Assembly (NCBI RefSeq): GCF_020360975.1
Contig: NW_025408669.1
Span: forward strand, 5,704,001 to 5,768,000
Origin: Hirsutella rhossiliensis
Lineage: Eukaryota > Ascomycota > Sordariomycetes > Hypocreales > Ophiocordycipitaceae
Length of the DNA stretch: 64,000 bases
Reading direction: 5' to 3'
The notes under the pieces are model-generated. The model was not told the DNA's origin and did no database searches. It saw nothing but the letters and a program-made list of their open reading frames with translations. Numbering within the stretch: position 1 is the stretch's first letter; each line of letters opens with the position of its first letter. A program made the translations under genes and the position numbers. Below, piece after piece: positions 1 to 11,399 of this stretch.

Positions 1-506
1 CGGTAGCTACGGTATATACTTAAAGATATACTTATATTAACGGTAATAGTAGTAGCTAGATACCGAAGGACGAGGGAGTCTAAGGGGAACGAAGGAAAAG
101 AGAAAGTACTAAGTAAGGTAAGGTAAAGGTAAAGAGGGCTAAAAAAAGATATATTAGTAAAAGAGGATATAAAAGAAGATAATAATATATAATGCTATTT
201 ACTAGCTAAGGAGGAAAAAAGACCTCTTTTATAGACCGAATTTTCCCTCCTTCTTCCTTAGATAAATAAGGGCTAAGGGAATATCTAATTAAGAAGAGGG
301 CTAGCTAGAGACTTTACTAAGGATCCTATTAAGGACCCTACTAAGGACATTACTAAAGACTCTACTACGCGGGCTATATATATTCCTTAGGGTATAAATG
401 CCCCCGTTAAACTATATAGTTACCTTTTTAACTTAATATTTAAAGGATTAGGCTATACCTTATATATATACTAATTTAGTTTTAAATTAAGCTTATATTT
501 TATAGC
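1..506. other. RIP-degraded sequence, no gene seen
   Basis: AT-rich, stop-filled sequence upstream of the first SINE-like copy. I see no open frame, LTR or recognisable protein motif. It may be part of a transposon that continues beyond the window. Confidence 0.6.
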
Positions 507-519
507 TCTCTTAAAGATA
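507..519. repeat. Target-site duplication of SINE-like copy 1 (left)
   Basis: The 13 bases tctcttaaagata are repeated exactly at 1,304-1,316, immediately outside the (AAT)n tail and the tRNA-like head respectively. Confidence 0.8.
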
Positions 520-1303
520 TTATTATTATTATTATTATTATTAAGATTATACTAGTAACCTATCTAGAGGTATCTAGAACTTCGACGTTAAATAAGAGGG
601 AAAAACTAAAGTACTTAAAGGAAAACCCTCCCCTCTTTTATAGCTAGTCCGCCCTTATACTAGGTCGCGGTTATAATATATAGGAATCTTACGCTAGCTA
701 TCTTAGGTATCGTTATAGTTAGTCGGAATTATATTAGCCCCGCTATAAAGTAACCTTAGAAAGTAACTCCTTTACGTACGCGGGGGGTATAGCGTTAATT
801 AGTAGTACGAGCGTTTTTAGTTAACGGTTAATAGTTAATTATATAATTATCTCTAACCTTATCTTATAACGATATCTTCCTAGGCTCTACCTTATTTTTC
901 CGCTATAAGGCTTAGCGGGCTATTTTTTATTAATGCCGGCCTTTAGCTAGGCCGGTAGTTAGGTTATCGTACCGGCTTCGCGCTATACTTATCGAGTTAC
1001 TAGTATCGGCCCTAGGTTTTTATTTTCCCGGTTAGGGGGCCCGGACCGGGGTTAGGGGGAGGTCCTAACGAATTCGTTGCTAGGTCTAGGTAGGCGAGGT
1101 CTAGGCCGGCCTACTTATAGCGGGGCTAGACTGCTAGTATATTTATAAGCGCTTCTAGAAGCGCTAATTAGCTAATTAATAAGTAGGTTAGCGTAGTCTA
1201 CTAGTCCGACTAAAAATTAATCGTGCCCCTAGCCGGATTCGAACTAACTCTAGCGTTATAGTTAGTAGGCTTCCTAGGTATATAACTACTATACTACGAG
1301 GGT
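520..1303 (-). mobile_element. tRNA-headed SINE-like repeat, copy 1
   Basis: On the minus strand the unit starts at 1,303 with a tRNA-like head: an A-box-like stretch (gtatagtagttatatacc) and a B-box-like stretch (agttcgaatccggct). About 700 bp of body follows, ending in ctagtataatcttaat plus an (AAT)n tail at 520-540. Matching 13-bp direct repeats, tctcttaaagata, flank it at 507-519 and 1,304-1,316, as expected for target-primed insertion. The body matches copies 2 and 3. At 784 bp it is long for a SINE, so it could be another non-autonomous LINE-mobilised element. RIP has altered it: B-box G residues read as A. Confidence 0.75.
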
Positions 1304-1316
1304 TCTCTTAAAGATA

Positions 1317-3101
1317 AGTTAAAATACTTTTTAGTATATACTTAAAGAGCTACTTTTCTTTATTCCTTACCTTTTCCTACTATCCTTACTAACCTTTTAG
1401 TTAAGGGTCTAGTTAAAAAAGTTATATAAGAGCTATAAGGAGCTAGACTTAGAGAGAGACTTTAACCGTTTTTAAGAGTTATAGCTTCGTACCTTATAGT
1501 ATCTAAGGGTTAAAATATTATATATTAAAAGCTAAGGTTATAAGGGGTATAATATAGTTAGTAATATACTAGCGCTATTATACTTTATAAGTATTAAGGA
1601 GTAATAAATTACTATTACTATAGTTTTAATATTTATAAATAGTCTTATTAAATTTCTTAATAGCTTTTTAATAGTACTTAAGTAGATAAATATTACCTTT
1701 AAAAAGCTAGACTTAGTCTTTAATATTAGCGTCGATAAATCTATTTATATTATTAAAGTTTAAGTCTTTTATATCTATTACTTTTATATATATATTTATA
1801 TAAAGTAGCTTAACTTTATTAAATAGACTATTATTATCGAATTCGTTCTTAAGGAAGTAAGATATATTAAGGTCGTAAGCGATAGCGGAATAGTATACTT
1901 AGCGTATTATAGTTAATAATAGATTATAAGTTAATAAGGATACTTACTATAAGCTAGTAAGAGGTTAAACGTTTTTATAATAAGTTATAGTTATAAAAGA
2001 GGTAAGATATTAATAAAACGTTAAGGTAAAGTAAGCGCTTTTAAAGTATAACCTATATAACGCTAATAATTTAAGCGGTTTATAGCTCTTTTATTATAAG
2101 GCTAGAAAGAGGTACTAGAAAAGTATATAGCTTAAGCGAGCTATAAAGGCGTCTTAAGGTCCCTTTATAAGCTAGATTAATTAAGTAGGGAGGAATATAG
2201 GCTATATAGTAAGTATATTTAAGATACTTAAAGGGAAGAGCTTAGTAATATATTTATTTATCTATATACTAGATTTCTAGTAAATTAGCTATTACCTTTA
2301 GTAGCTAAAGCTACTTAAATAGGTAGTAAGTCTACTATCTTATTATTTAAGGTAGTAATTAATAATATAAAGAAAAAGCTTATTAAGTATATTAACTACC
2401 TTTAAAAGAAAAAGAAAGTATATATAATTACTACTATACTTATACCTTTATTAAGTATTAGTAAGCTTAATATTTATTAAGTAAGATTACTTATTTTACT
2501 AAAAAAAAGACTAAAGCTAGTTTACTTAGTTTTAAGTAAGTATAAAAAACTTATAAAGGTATATTTATTTCCTATTACTAATAATAATTCTTATAGTTAT
2601 TAGTATAATCTTTTAATACTAATATTACTCTTAACTCTTATAAAGACTAGCTTCGCTTACTTAGTTTCTTAATTTAATAAAGGTAAATAGTATAATAATT
2701 TATAGTAATTATCTATACTAATTATATATTAAAGGGTTTATAAGGTAATAAAAGTATTTTAGTTTATAAAGCTTTTTTAAAGAAAGTAAGTTTTTATTTA
2801 ATTATATTAATATATTATAATATACTAATCTTAGCTAAGGAGGTTACTATTTAAGGATATATATAGCTTTTAGCGCTATATATCTTAGTATAAAAGGTAT
2901 AAGAATATTTATATTATAATATAAGAGTTTCTAGTAGTATAACTAAGTAGCGTATTACTTAAGCGCGCTTAAAGTACTTACTAGTAGATTAATATATACT
3001 AGTAATCTAAGATAAAACTCTTAAACTTAAAGGCGAGATTTATATTATTAATTTTATAGTCTTAATTTAATATATAAGATAGTATCCTTCTTTAAAATAT
3101 A
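1317..3101. other. Unclassified RIP-degraded repeat DNA
   Basis: About 1.8 kb of AT-rich sequence between SINE-like copies 1 and 2. Short lysine-rich stretches can be translated on the plus strand around 2,100-2,650, suggesting an old transposon coding region. The stops are dense and no catalytic motif could be identified, so no family is assigned. Confidence 0.45.
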
Positions 3102-3114
3102 AATATTAAGAATA

Positions 3115-4340
3115 AGGTTATATACCTAAGAAGTCTACTAGCTAAAACGCTAGAGTTAGTTTAAATCTAGTAAAGAGTATAAATAATTTTTAGTCGGACT
3201 AGTAAACTACGTTAACTTACTTATTAATTAGCTAATTAGCGCTTTTAAAAGCGCTTATAAATATACTAGTAGTTTAGCCCCGCTATAAGTAGGCTAGCCC
3301 GGACCTCGCTTACTTAGACCTAGCGATAAATTTATTAGGACCTCCCTTTAACCTTAGTCTAGGCCCCCTAACTAAGAAAATAAAAACCTAAGGCTAATAC
3401 TAGTAACTTAATAAGTACGGCGTAAAGCTGTCGCGAAGCGTGGCCTGATTTCGCAGTTCTCGGAGATATCCCTTAGTATAAGGGACCTAGGAAGCTGAAA
3501 AATAGGTTTTAAGGAAGGAGCTAAAAGGAGGTGCAGAGAGGAGGGTGGGGGCAAGAGGGGAAGCAGAAGTGGCGATGGCTTCCTATGGAGGTGGCGAGAG
3601 ATAAGACGGATGTGCCGGCAACGGCTGGAAAGGAGGGGAAAAACCGGCAAAAAGCTCGGTAGTCAAAAGGACATTAGTAGCTTCTTTAAGCAGCATCTTC
3701 TTTGTTAATCGAGATGCTAGACGGGTATAAAGAGGGACGTTGGATAGAGGAAAGAAGGACAATCAAGGCAATACAACAATCACTCCCCTACCTTTATTAC
3801 TGCTTCCGTAAGAATCAAAACTCTCTGCCCTGCCTGTCCGACCCCTTACTTCTAATTTTACCTTCGTGCATTTTATATGCACTTCTCGCATCTCTCTTCG
3901 CGAGAAAAGCTAGTATAATAACCTAACTACTAGCCTAGCTAAAAGCCGGTATTAATAAAAGTTAGCTTACTAAGCCTTATAGTAAAAAGAAATAAGGTAG
4001 AGCCTAAGAAGATATTATTATAAAATAAGGTTAAGGATAATTATATAATTAACTATTAACTAAAAACGTTCGTACTACTAATTAACGCTATATACCTTAT
4101 ATATATAAAGGAGTTACTTTCTAAGGTTACTTTATAATATAGTTAATACGATTCTAACTAACTAAAATAATACTTATAATAGCTAGCGTATTATAACCGT
4201 AATTTAGTATAAGGGCGGACTAGCTATAAAAGAAGGGAGGGTTCTCCTCTAAGTACTTTAGTTTTTCCTTTTTATTTAACGCTAAAGTTTTAAATACCTT
4301 TAAATAAGTTACTAGTATAATCTTAATTAATTAATTAGTT
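3115..4340 (+). mobile_element. tRNA-headed SINE-like repeat, copy 2 (5'-truncated, interrupted)
   Basis: This copy matches the bodies of copies 1 and 3 but begins inside the tRNA-like head at about gttatatacctaag, missing roughly the first 17 bases. It ends in cttaattaattaatta-like tail sequence. Near-identical 13-bp repeats with one mismatch (aatattaagaata at 3,102-3,114; aatattaataata at 4,341-4,353) flank it, consistent with a target duplication. Slight 5' truncation is typical of target-primed reverse transcription. The copy is split by the 3,430-3,905 insertion; without it the unit is about 744 bp. Confidence 0.68.
3430..3905. mobile_element. Non-RIPed short inverted-repeat element (MITE-like) inside SINE copy 2
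   Basis: Copies 1 and 3 run without a break across gcgtaaagctagtataat. Copy 2 is interrupted there by about 476 bp flanked by aaagct on both sides (3,424-3,429 and 3,906-3,911), a likely target duplication. The inserted DNA begins gtcgcgaagcg and ends cttcgcgaga, so TCGCGAAG is present as terminal inverted repeats. Unlike everything around it, it has normal CA/TG content and has escaped RIP. It holds only two short open frames (80 aa minus, 74 aa plus) with no recognisable product, so it looks non-autonomous. The superfamily is unknown. Confidence 0.6.
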
Positions 4341-4353
4341 AATATTAATAATA

Positions 4354-4534
4354 GTATTAACCTTATAAAAGAGTATAAAGATTAGCTATATAAGCTTAAA
4401 GTAGCTTTAAAGATATTTTATATTCTTAGAAATAAAAATTCTTTTAATAAAATTTATCTTTATAAAAAGGCTATAATACTATATAAAAAAGATTAAGATT
4501 AAAGTAAGAGATTTTATACTTACTTATAGCCTAT
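4354..4534. other. RIP-degraded spacer between SINE copy 2 and the Copia element
   Basis: A short AT-rich interval without recognisable features. Its last bases, aatta (4,535-4,539), are the left target duplication of the Copia element. Confidence 0.5.
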
Positions 4535-4539
4535 AATTA

Positions 4540-5107
4540 TCTTAAGGTATATAAGTAAAAGCGGAATTTTAGGAATTTAAGGAATTATATAGGACTACGT
4601 AATAAAGGGGAAGAGGGAGTATAAGGTAGGATTTTTAATAGAATTTATTAGTAATATATTAGTATATAGAAGAGGAGTTAAAGTTAATAATTCTCTCTTT
4701 ATCTACTAGCGGATATACTATCTTATATAGATAATTATAGCTAAATAAAAGAACCTTTTAAGACTAGATTTAGGCTGCCGTATAGCCCTAAGACTAAGAA
4801 ATTTAGTAATACCTCGAGTATATTAAGAAGTGTCTTAGTTCTACTAATATTTATGTTTAAAGGAGGTTGGTCGTGCCGGTGTTTTTAAGAGGTCTTAGCT
4901 AGTATTCTAAGCTAGCTCTATTTCTTCGCTTCCCGATTATATAATAACCGGCAACCCGTTTAATATATAATAATATATATAATAACGAGTGATTCTTACT
5001 CTATAATATAGAATTTTATCTATAATTAATATACTACTTATTAGCTTATATAATCCGGAGAGTATATTATAGCTGCTTTATTTATAGTAAGAACACCGTT
5101 CCTTATA
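4540..5107 (-). repeat. Copia 3' LTR
   Basis: The left LTR, 568 bp, aligns end to end with 9,945-10,512. It starts tcttaaggtatataag and ends ccgttccttata in plus orientation. The mismatches noticed are mostly C/T and G/A, as RIP produces. Confidence 0.9.
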
Positions 5108-5118
5108 GCCTCCCTTAA
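5108..5118 (-). other. Copia polypurine tract
   Basis: On the minus strand the bases next to the 3' LTR read aaagggaggc, a purine-rich run in the position of a plus-strand primer. Confidence 0.6.
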
Positions 5119-5149
5119 AGAGTAGATTTATATACTCTTTACTAATTTA

Positions 5150-8100
5150 TTTATAGTAGTATATATATAGGGTAAAACCCTAATTTAGGAAAACTATTCT
5201 TATACCTTAATAGGATATATAAAAACCTATTCTTTCTTAGGAAAAAATCCTTAGGTATATACTAATAGAAAAACCTATAGTAGGAAAAATCTATAGTTAT
5301 AATAATTATTTATAGGATAACCTTATATAAGGTAAAACTTATTATTGCTAAGAAAATCTTAATAGATAAAAACCTAGTAAATATTTTACTAGGAAACCTA
5401 AAAAGAAAAAACTTAGTAGGGGAAAGATATAAAAAGTATAAGAAATATCTAAAAACCCCTTTTAATTACTTAGGAACTTATATTAAGGATAGACCGTCTC
5501 TAAATTTATAGAGTAATCTAGGTCTTAACTCCTTTATAAAAATATTAGCTATATTATCTTCTAATTTAATATAAAAAACTCTAATTTCCCCTTCTCTTAT
5601 ACTAGTTCTAGTATAGTAATAGGCTAATCTTATATACTTAGACCTTTTATAAAATTCCGGATTTTCTACTAATTTAATAGTAGTAGTATTATCCGTTAAA
5701 ATAGGAGGTATAGTATTAGGAATCTTAATAGATAGATCCTTAGTAATATTTTTAAAAAGTATATTTAAATAAATAGCTTCTTTATTTACCTCCCTAAGGC
5801 TAATATACTCTACTTTATATATAGAAAGGGCAATGGCTTTCTACTTAGAGCAAGCTTAGCTTATTATATTATTATATATATAAAAATAGTAACCGGAAGA
5901 GGATTTTCCGTCCGTTAAATCTAACGCCTAGCTAGAGTTAGTAAAACCTTTTATATATAGATAGGTAAAAGGGATATTATAATTATATTTAATCTTTAGG
6001 CTAGGGAATATATTTAAATATTTCTAAATTATGTTTAAAGCCTTAAAATATATTTAGTCGGGCTTAGCCGCGAATCTAGCGTAGGAAATTATAGAATATA
6101 AGATATCTAGCCTAGTAAATAAGGCTAAGTATAATAGAGATCCTATTTCTTTCTAAAATTATAATATATCTTCCTTAGAAGGCAATTCCTTTGCTTTTAT
6201 AAGCTTAAAGCCTACTATAGTAAGTAAATTTAAAGTTCCTAAACCTTCTTTATTAAATTCCTTTAATTTATTTAAGGTATAATTTTCTTAGGATATATAT
6301 AGCTCTTTATTTTCTCGGTTTATTATTATATTTAGACCTAAGAAGTCTTTTATATCTCCTAAGATAGTAAAATCTAGGAATTTAGATAATTCTTTAAATA
6401 ATCTTTCTTCTATTATAGATTTAAAGGGCCCTACTATAAGAAAGTCGTCGATATAAATTGCTAAGGCTATACTATAGTCCTTATTTATAAATACTCCTTT
6501 ATCTATTAAAAGAGAAAGAAATCCGAGTTTATTTAGTATAATTTTTAAATAATTATACTAGAGCTTAGGACTTTATTTTAGGCTATATAATGCTTTCTTT
6601 AGCTTTGCTTTAATTTAACCGGTTTTATATAGGTCTAGGAATTTAGTTAATTTAATTCCTTTAGCTCTATAAGCTAATCTATATTTTAACTAATATTCTT
6701 TAAGAGTATATTCTTCGTAGCCTATAAGAAGATCGATATATACTTTACTATCTATATCGGTATATATAAAGGCATTTATTATATCTATTTATAAAGCTTT
6801 GAATTTATAGATAATAGCTAAAATAAGTAGAATTCTAATTGATTTAGGTCTAGCCGTAGTCGAGAAGGTATCTAGGAAATCTAAGCTATAGATCTACTTA
6901 AATCCTTATATTATAAAACGGGCTTTATATTTTATTATATTATTTTAACTATCCTTCTTAATAGTATAGACCTAGTAGCCTCCTATAGCCTCCCTATCCT
7001 TAGGGAGGTAGGAAAATTCCTAAGTTTTATATTTAATTAGCTAGATAATTACCTTAATTATAGCTTCTTTTTAAAATGCTACTTTAGGGCTATTTATTAC
7101 CTATTTATAGGTTTTTAGAATTTTTAGATCCTAATTTTCTATACTACCTAGAGTTAACTCTATAAAATCGTAGTTTAGAAATAAATTAACGTTAGGGTAT
7201 TTAATATAGTTAGAATCGAACCCTTCCGGCTTCTTAGGTAATTCTACTACTATTTTACTAGTAGTAGGAATAGGATCGTTATTTAAAGACTCTTCTTCTA
7301 TAAAGGGCGAGGGACTTTTATCTCTAGGTTCTTTAGTAGCTTCCTTTATAGGGATATAGCTTTCTAGCTTATCTTTATTTAGAATATAATTAAAATTAAA
7401 GGTATTATTACTACTAGAAATTTCTAGATTTTTTATAAATTTATTTTCTAGTATAGTAATATCTTTAGAGATAGTAATCTTTCTCTTAGTAGAATCCTAG
7501 ATTTTATATATATTTTCTAAATAGCCTACTATTATTTACTTAAAAGCTCTATTATCTAGCTTATCTATAAGGTCTTTATTCTTATAATATATAAAGCTTC
7601 CGAAGGTCTTAATTTTATTTAAGGTCTTAAAGGGTAGTATTATATTATCCTTCTTTTCTATAAGACTTTTAAATCCTATCGTAGAATGCGGTAATCTATT
7701 ATATAAATAGGTAGCTATTAAAACAGCTTCTCCCTATAGATATTTAGGAAGCCTAGTAGTAAATAAAAGAGCTCGTACTTTTTCTAATATAGTACGATTT
7801 ATTCTTTCTATTCTACTATTAGATTCCGGCCTCCTAAGAAGACTAGAATTAAAGGTAATTCCTTCTTTTTCGTAGTAGAGCTTTATTTTATATATAAATT
7901 CTTTAGCATTATTAGAAAATGCTTCTCTAATCCTAGTATTTTTAGGGTTATTTTCTACCTTATCTTTAAATTCTAGGAACCTATCTAGAGCTTCCCCCTT
8001 TTTTCGAAGAAGGTATATTTCTAGATATTAGGTTCCTACGTCTAGGAAAGAAATATAATAGTAATATTTATTATAAGTAGGCACTTTAATTAGCCCTTAA

Positions 8101-9840
8101 ATATCTAATACTATTTTTTCTAAATAGGTATAAGACTTATATAAAGGTTATTTATTAACCTTATTTATTACTTTAGCTTTAATATATATTTCGTATTATC
8201 TTATTTTATTTTCCTCTTTTAAAGGCATTTTTATATTCTTATTATATCTTTTTAATATTTCTAAAATAGCCCTACTATTTATATACCCTAAGCGTAAGTA
8301 CTAAGTATAAAAATCTATATCCTTTGCCTTTAAAGATATAGACCTTAGCCTTATTATCTAATAAAAGGACTTTATTTCCTCCTATTAAGGCATAGGTATT
8401 ATTAAAATAGGATTAGGATAGTATATTTACCCCTAATTTAGGTATATAAAAGCAGTCTTAAAGGATATACCTTTTAGGATTATATAGGAACTTAAATACT
8501 AAGTCCCCCTTTCCTTTTACTAATATAAAGGAAGCTTTTCCCTAGTAAACTTTAGACTTAATTTCTTTATAGTTAACAAGGAAATTCTTATTCGATACTA
8601 TATACCTAGTAGCTCCGGTATTATAAATAAAATTAAAGATCCTTTTATTCTTATAACTAGGAAATCCTTCTTCTCTTACCTTTAAAACTAATTCCTTTAT
8701 TCTAGGAATCAAGGCTTTTAGAGGTCCTAAAAGAGAGTCTTTATTAGATTCTACTATAGGGGTATTTATAGAAGTTAAAATTACCTCTAAATCCTTAGAC
8801 GTTTATATAGGGGTCGGAGCCCTAGAAAGGTCTATAAGGTCGATATCTAGGTCTATATTTTCTTATAAAGCTATATTTAAGACCTTATTACTATTATCCG
8901 AATCGGACTCTAGCTTTATAATTCGAGCCTTCCTTCTTTTATTAGTAGTAGAAATACTACTAGAAGGGGATTTCTTCTTAAAAGAAGAAGGAAAAGAAGA
9001 AGAAGATTTTCTCTTCTTAGAAATTCGAGTCCTATCGTCCTTTTTTCCTTTATTTAAAACCTAATAAGTAGGAGCCTTATTCGGGTGTAATTTATAGTAA
9101 TTTACTATAAAATGCCCTAGTTTTTTATATTCCTTATAATAAGGAGTATCTATAGAATTTCTATAGGATTTCTAAGGCTTCCTTTATATTAAGAAGGCTT
9201 TCTCTAAAGATTCGTCTATATCCTTAATTCTTCTTCGTCTAAAAAACTAGCTGTTAGGGTTTCGAGGGTAAACGCCGTAGAATTATGCCTAAGGCTCTAC
9301 GTAATACTTATAATATAGCTTCTAAATTCCTTATTAAGGCAATTAAGAATCCATGCTATAAGAATAACTTCCGGAATTTTTATATTATATGATTTTAAAT
9401 CCTTATAAATTTCCTTTACCTTATAAAGGTATTTCTCTAAATTAGAGTCTAAGGGACTAAGATTAATAAGCTGCTTAATAAGCAGATAATTCGACGAAAG
9501 ATTCGACGGATTATATAACTTTTTAAGCTTATCCTACGCTTTTTTAGCATTTTTTAGATACCGAATTTATATTAAGGGACTATCTTTAACTTAAAGGAAT
9601 ATTATAGATAAAGCCTCCGTAGTCTATATATAATTTGCTTGCTCTAGAGTAGTAATAAGCTTTTCTTTTATAAGGATAGCTTCTATCCTTATAGTCTATA
9701 AGGTATAATTTAAATTTCCCTTAAGTCTAGTAAATTTATATTCTTTCTATCTACCTATTTTATATAAATTCGGTATTATTTCGTTTATAGGGATCGAGAA
9801 GTCTAGACGGGAGTTTAAGAGCGTAGGAAGGTAAAAGAAG
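5150..9840 (-). pseudogene. Copia gag-pol polyprotein, RIP-destroyed
   Basis: No continuous frame remains, but the order of motifs on the minus strand is readable. Near 9,085-9,140 a Gag zinc knuckle is recognisable as Y-x2-..-K-x-LGHF..Y, with the expected cysteines converted to tyrosine (TGY to TAY is a RIP change). The reverse transcriptase catalytic YIDDF is intact at 6,441-6,455. Downstream, Copia-type RNase H segments (for example LTDNTTTIKLVENP) can be read around 5,590-5,700. Gag at high coordinates and RNase H at low coordinates confirm the minus orientation. The element cannot encode a functional product. Confidence 0.85.
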
Positions 9841-9932
9841 TTAGAGGGAATTTCGAAAGGAATTTTAATCGGGTATTTCGACGAGGAATTTTAAAGTTAT
9901 AAGTTAATTTCCCGGCTTAAAAGGAGTAAGCC

Positions 9933-9944
9933 GGGCTTATAACC
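9933..9944 (-). other. Copia primer-binding site, half-tRNA type (initiator Met)
   Basis: Immediately inside the 5' LTR the minus strand reads ggttataagccc. With one G-to-A RIP change reversed it becomes ggttatgagccc, which is complementary to the anticodon stem-loop of initiator tRNA-Met (gggctCATaacc). Priming from a half tRNA rather than the tRNA 3' end is known in Drosophila copia and yeast Ty5 (hemivirus group). Confidence 0.7.
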
Positions 9945-10512
9945 TCTTAAGGTATATAAGTAAAAGCGGAATTTTAGGAAATTAAAGAATTATATAAGAC
10001 TACTTAATAGAGGGGAAGACGGAGTATAAGGTAGGATTTTTAATAGAATTTATTAGTAATATATTAGTATATAAAAGAGGTGTTAAAGTTAATAATTCTC
10101 TCTCTATCTACTAGCGGATATACTGTCTTATATAGACAATTATAGCTAAACGGAAGAACCTTTCGGGACTAGATTTAGGCTGCCGTATAGCCCTAAGACT
10201 AAGGAATTTAGTGATACCTCGAGTGTATTAGGAAGTGTCTTAGTTCTACTAATATTCGTGTTTAAAGGAGGTTAGTCGTGCTAGTGTTCTTAAGAGGTCT
10301 TAGCTAGTATTCTAAGCTAGCTCTATTTCTTCGATTCCCGATTATACGATAACCGGCAACCCGTTTAATATATAATAATATATAAGATAACGAGCGATTC
10401 TTACTCTATAATATAGGATTTTATCTATAATTAATATACTACTTATTAGCTTATATAATCGGGAGAGTATATTATAGCTGCTTTATTTATAGTAGGAACA
10501 CCGTTCCTTATA
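9945..10512 (-). repeat. Copia 5' LTR
   Basis: The right LTR, 568 bp, is the same length as and collinear with 4,540-5,107. In element orientation it begins tataaggaacggtg, from an original TG start converted to TA. Confidence 0.9.
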
Positions 10513-10838
10513 AATTATTACTTAATATAAGCTTTTTTAAGACTCTCTTTAAATATAAATATAAAGCTAAACCCTTATAGTATAGTAGTTATATACCTAA
10601 GAAGCCTACTAGCTATAATACTAAAGTTAGTTTAAATCTAGCTAAGGGTATAATTAATTTTTAGTTAGACTAATAAACTATACTAACTTACTTATTAATT
10701 AGCTAATTATAGCTTCTAAAAGCGCTTATAAATATATTAGTAGTCTAGCCCTACTATAAGTAAGCTAGCTTAGACCTCGCTTACTTAGACCTAGTAACGA
10801 ATTTATTAGGACCTCCTTTTAACCTTAGTCTAGGCCCC

Positions 10839-11293
10839 TATTACGACCACGGCTACTAGGCCGCTAACGGTCGACCGCGTTAAGCACGTAACACGGTCTA
10901 ACGGATAAATAGTTAGCACGACTATCTAATAAATATAGGATCGAGGAGATCGTAAAGATCTAAGCGATCTAGGATTAATAAGATTACTACGCTCTATATA
11001 ATCTAACGTTAGGGATTATAGCTAGGCCTATAATCTAAGGATAGTCTCTATAGGTATATATAGCTACCTACTTTTACTCCTTTAGATAGATAGCTCGATA
11101 GCTTTTAATATATTATAGATCTTTATTACGATTCTATCTCTAATTCTAATTACCTAGTTATAGTTTACGGTCTATAACCTCTAACTTATTACTAACGTAA
11201 TATACTTATTATTACTTAGACTACGCCCTATTATATCTACTAATATAAACCCCTCGATAGGTTTATCCCTTAAGAATAACGCTAGTCGTTATA
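10839..11293 (+). repeat. Gypsy 5' LTR
   Basis: 455 bp, starting tattacgaccacgg and ending cgctagtcgttata. The original TG..CA ends have become TA..TA. Differences from the 3' LTR are C/T or G/A transitions wherever I compared them. Confidence 0.92.
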
Positions 11294-11399
11294 CGTTAAA
11301 AGCTCTTATTTAGTATAATACCGCGTTACTTTAAGTAATATCGTAACTATTAATATACCTATATAGTAAGCTAGATTAACTAACTCTAGAGCTACTATA

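Larger units (their letters stand above)
4540..10512 (-). mobile_element. Ty1/Copia LTR retrotransposon, RIP-inactivated
   Basis: A structurally complete element of 5,973 bp in minus orientation. It has two 568-bp LTRs (4,540-5,107 and 9,945-10,512) and a 5-bp target duplication aatta (4,535-4,539 and 10,513-10,517). The primer-binding site directly abuts the right LTR and a purine tract directly abuts the left LTR. Read through stops on the minus strand, the interior gives Gag with a zinc knuckle first and reverse transcriptase with RNase H last. The Copia assignment rests on reverse transcriptase and RNase H sequence similarity and on the primer type. All frames are broken by RIP. It lies between SINE copy 2 and SINE copy 3. 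Confidence 0.92.

Noticed and set aside
1223..1303. A functional tRNA gene at the SINE-like head
   Set aside because: The stems do not pair properly even after undoing RIP, and the same head begins each repeat copy; it is a tRNA-derived promoter, not a tRNA gene.
1317..3101. hAT-like transposase remnant
   Set aside because: Some short stretches are suggestive, but no catalytic motif or terminal repeats could be found, so the family was not assigned.
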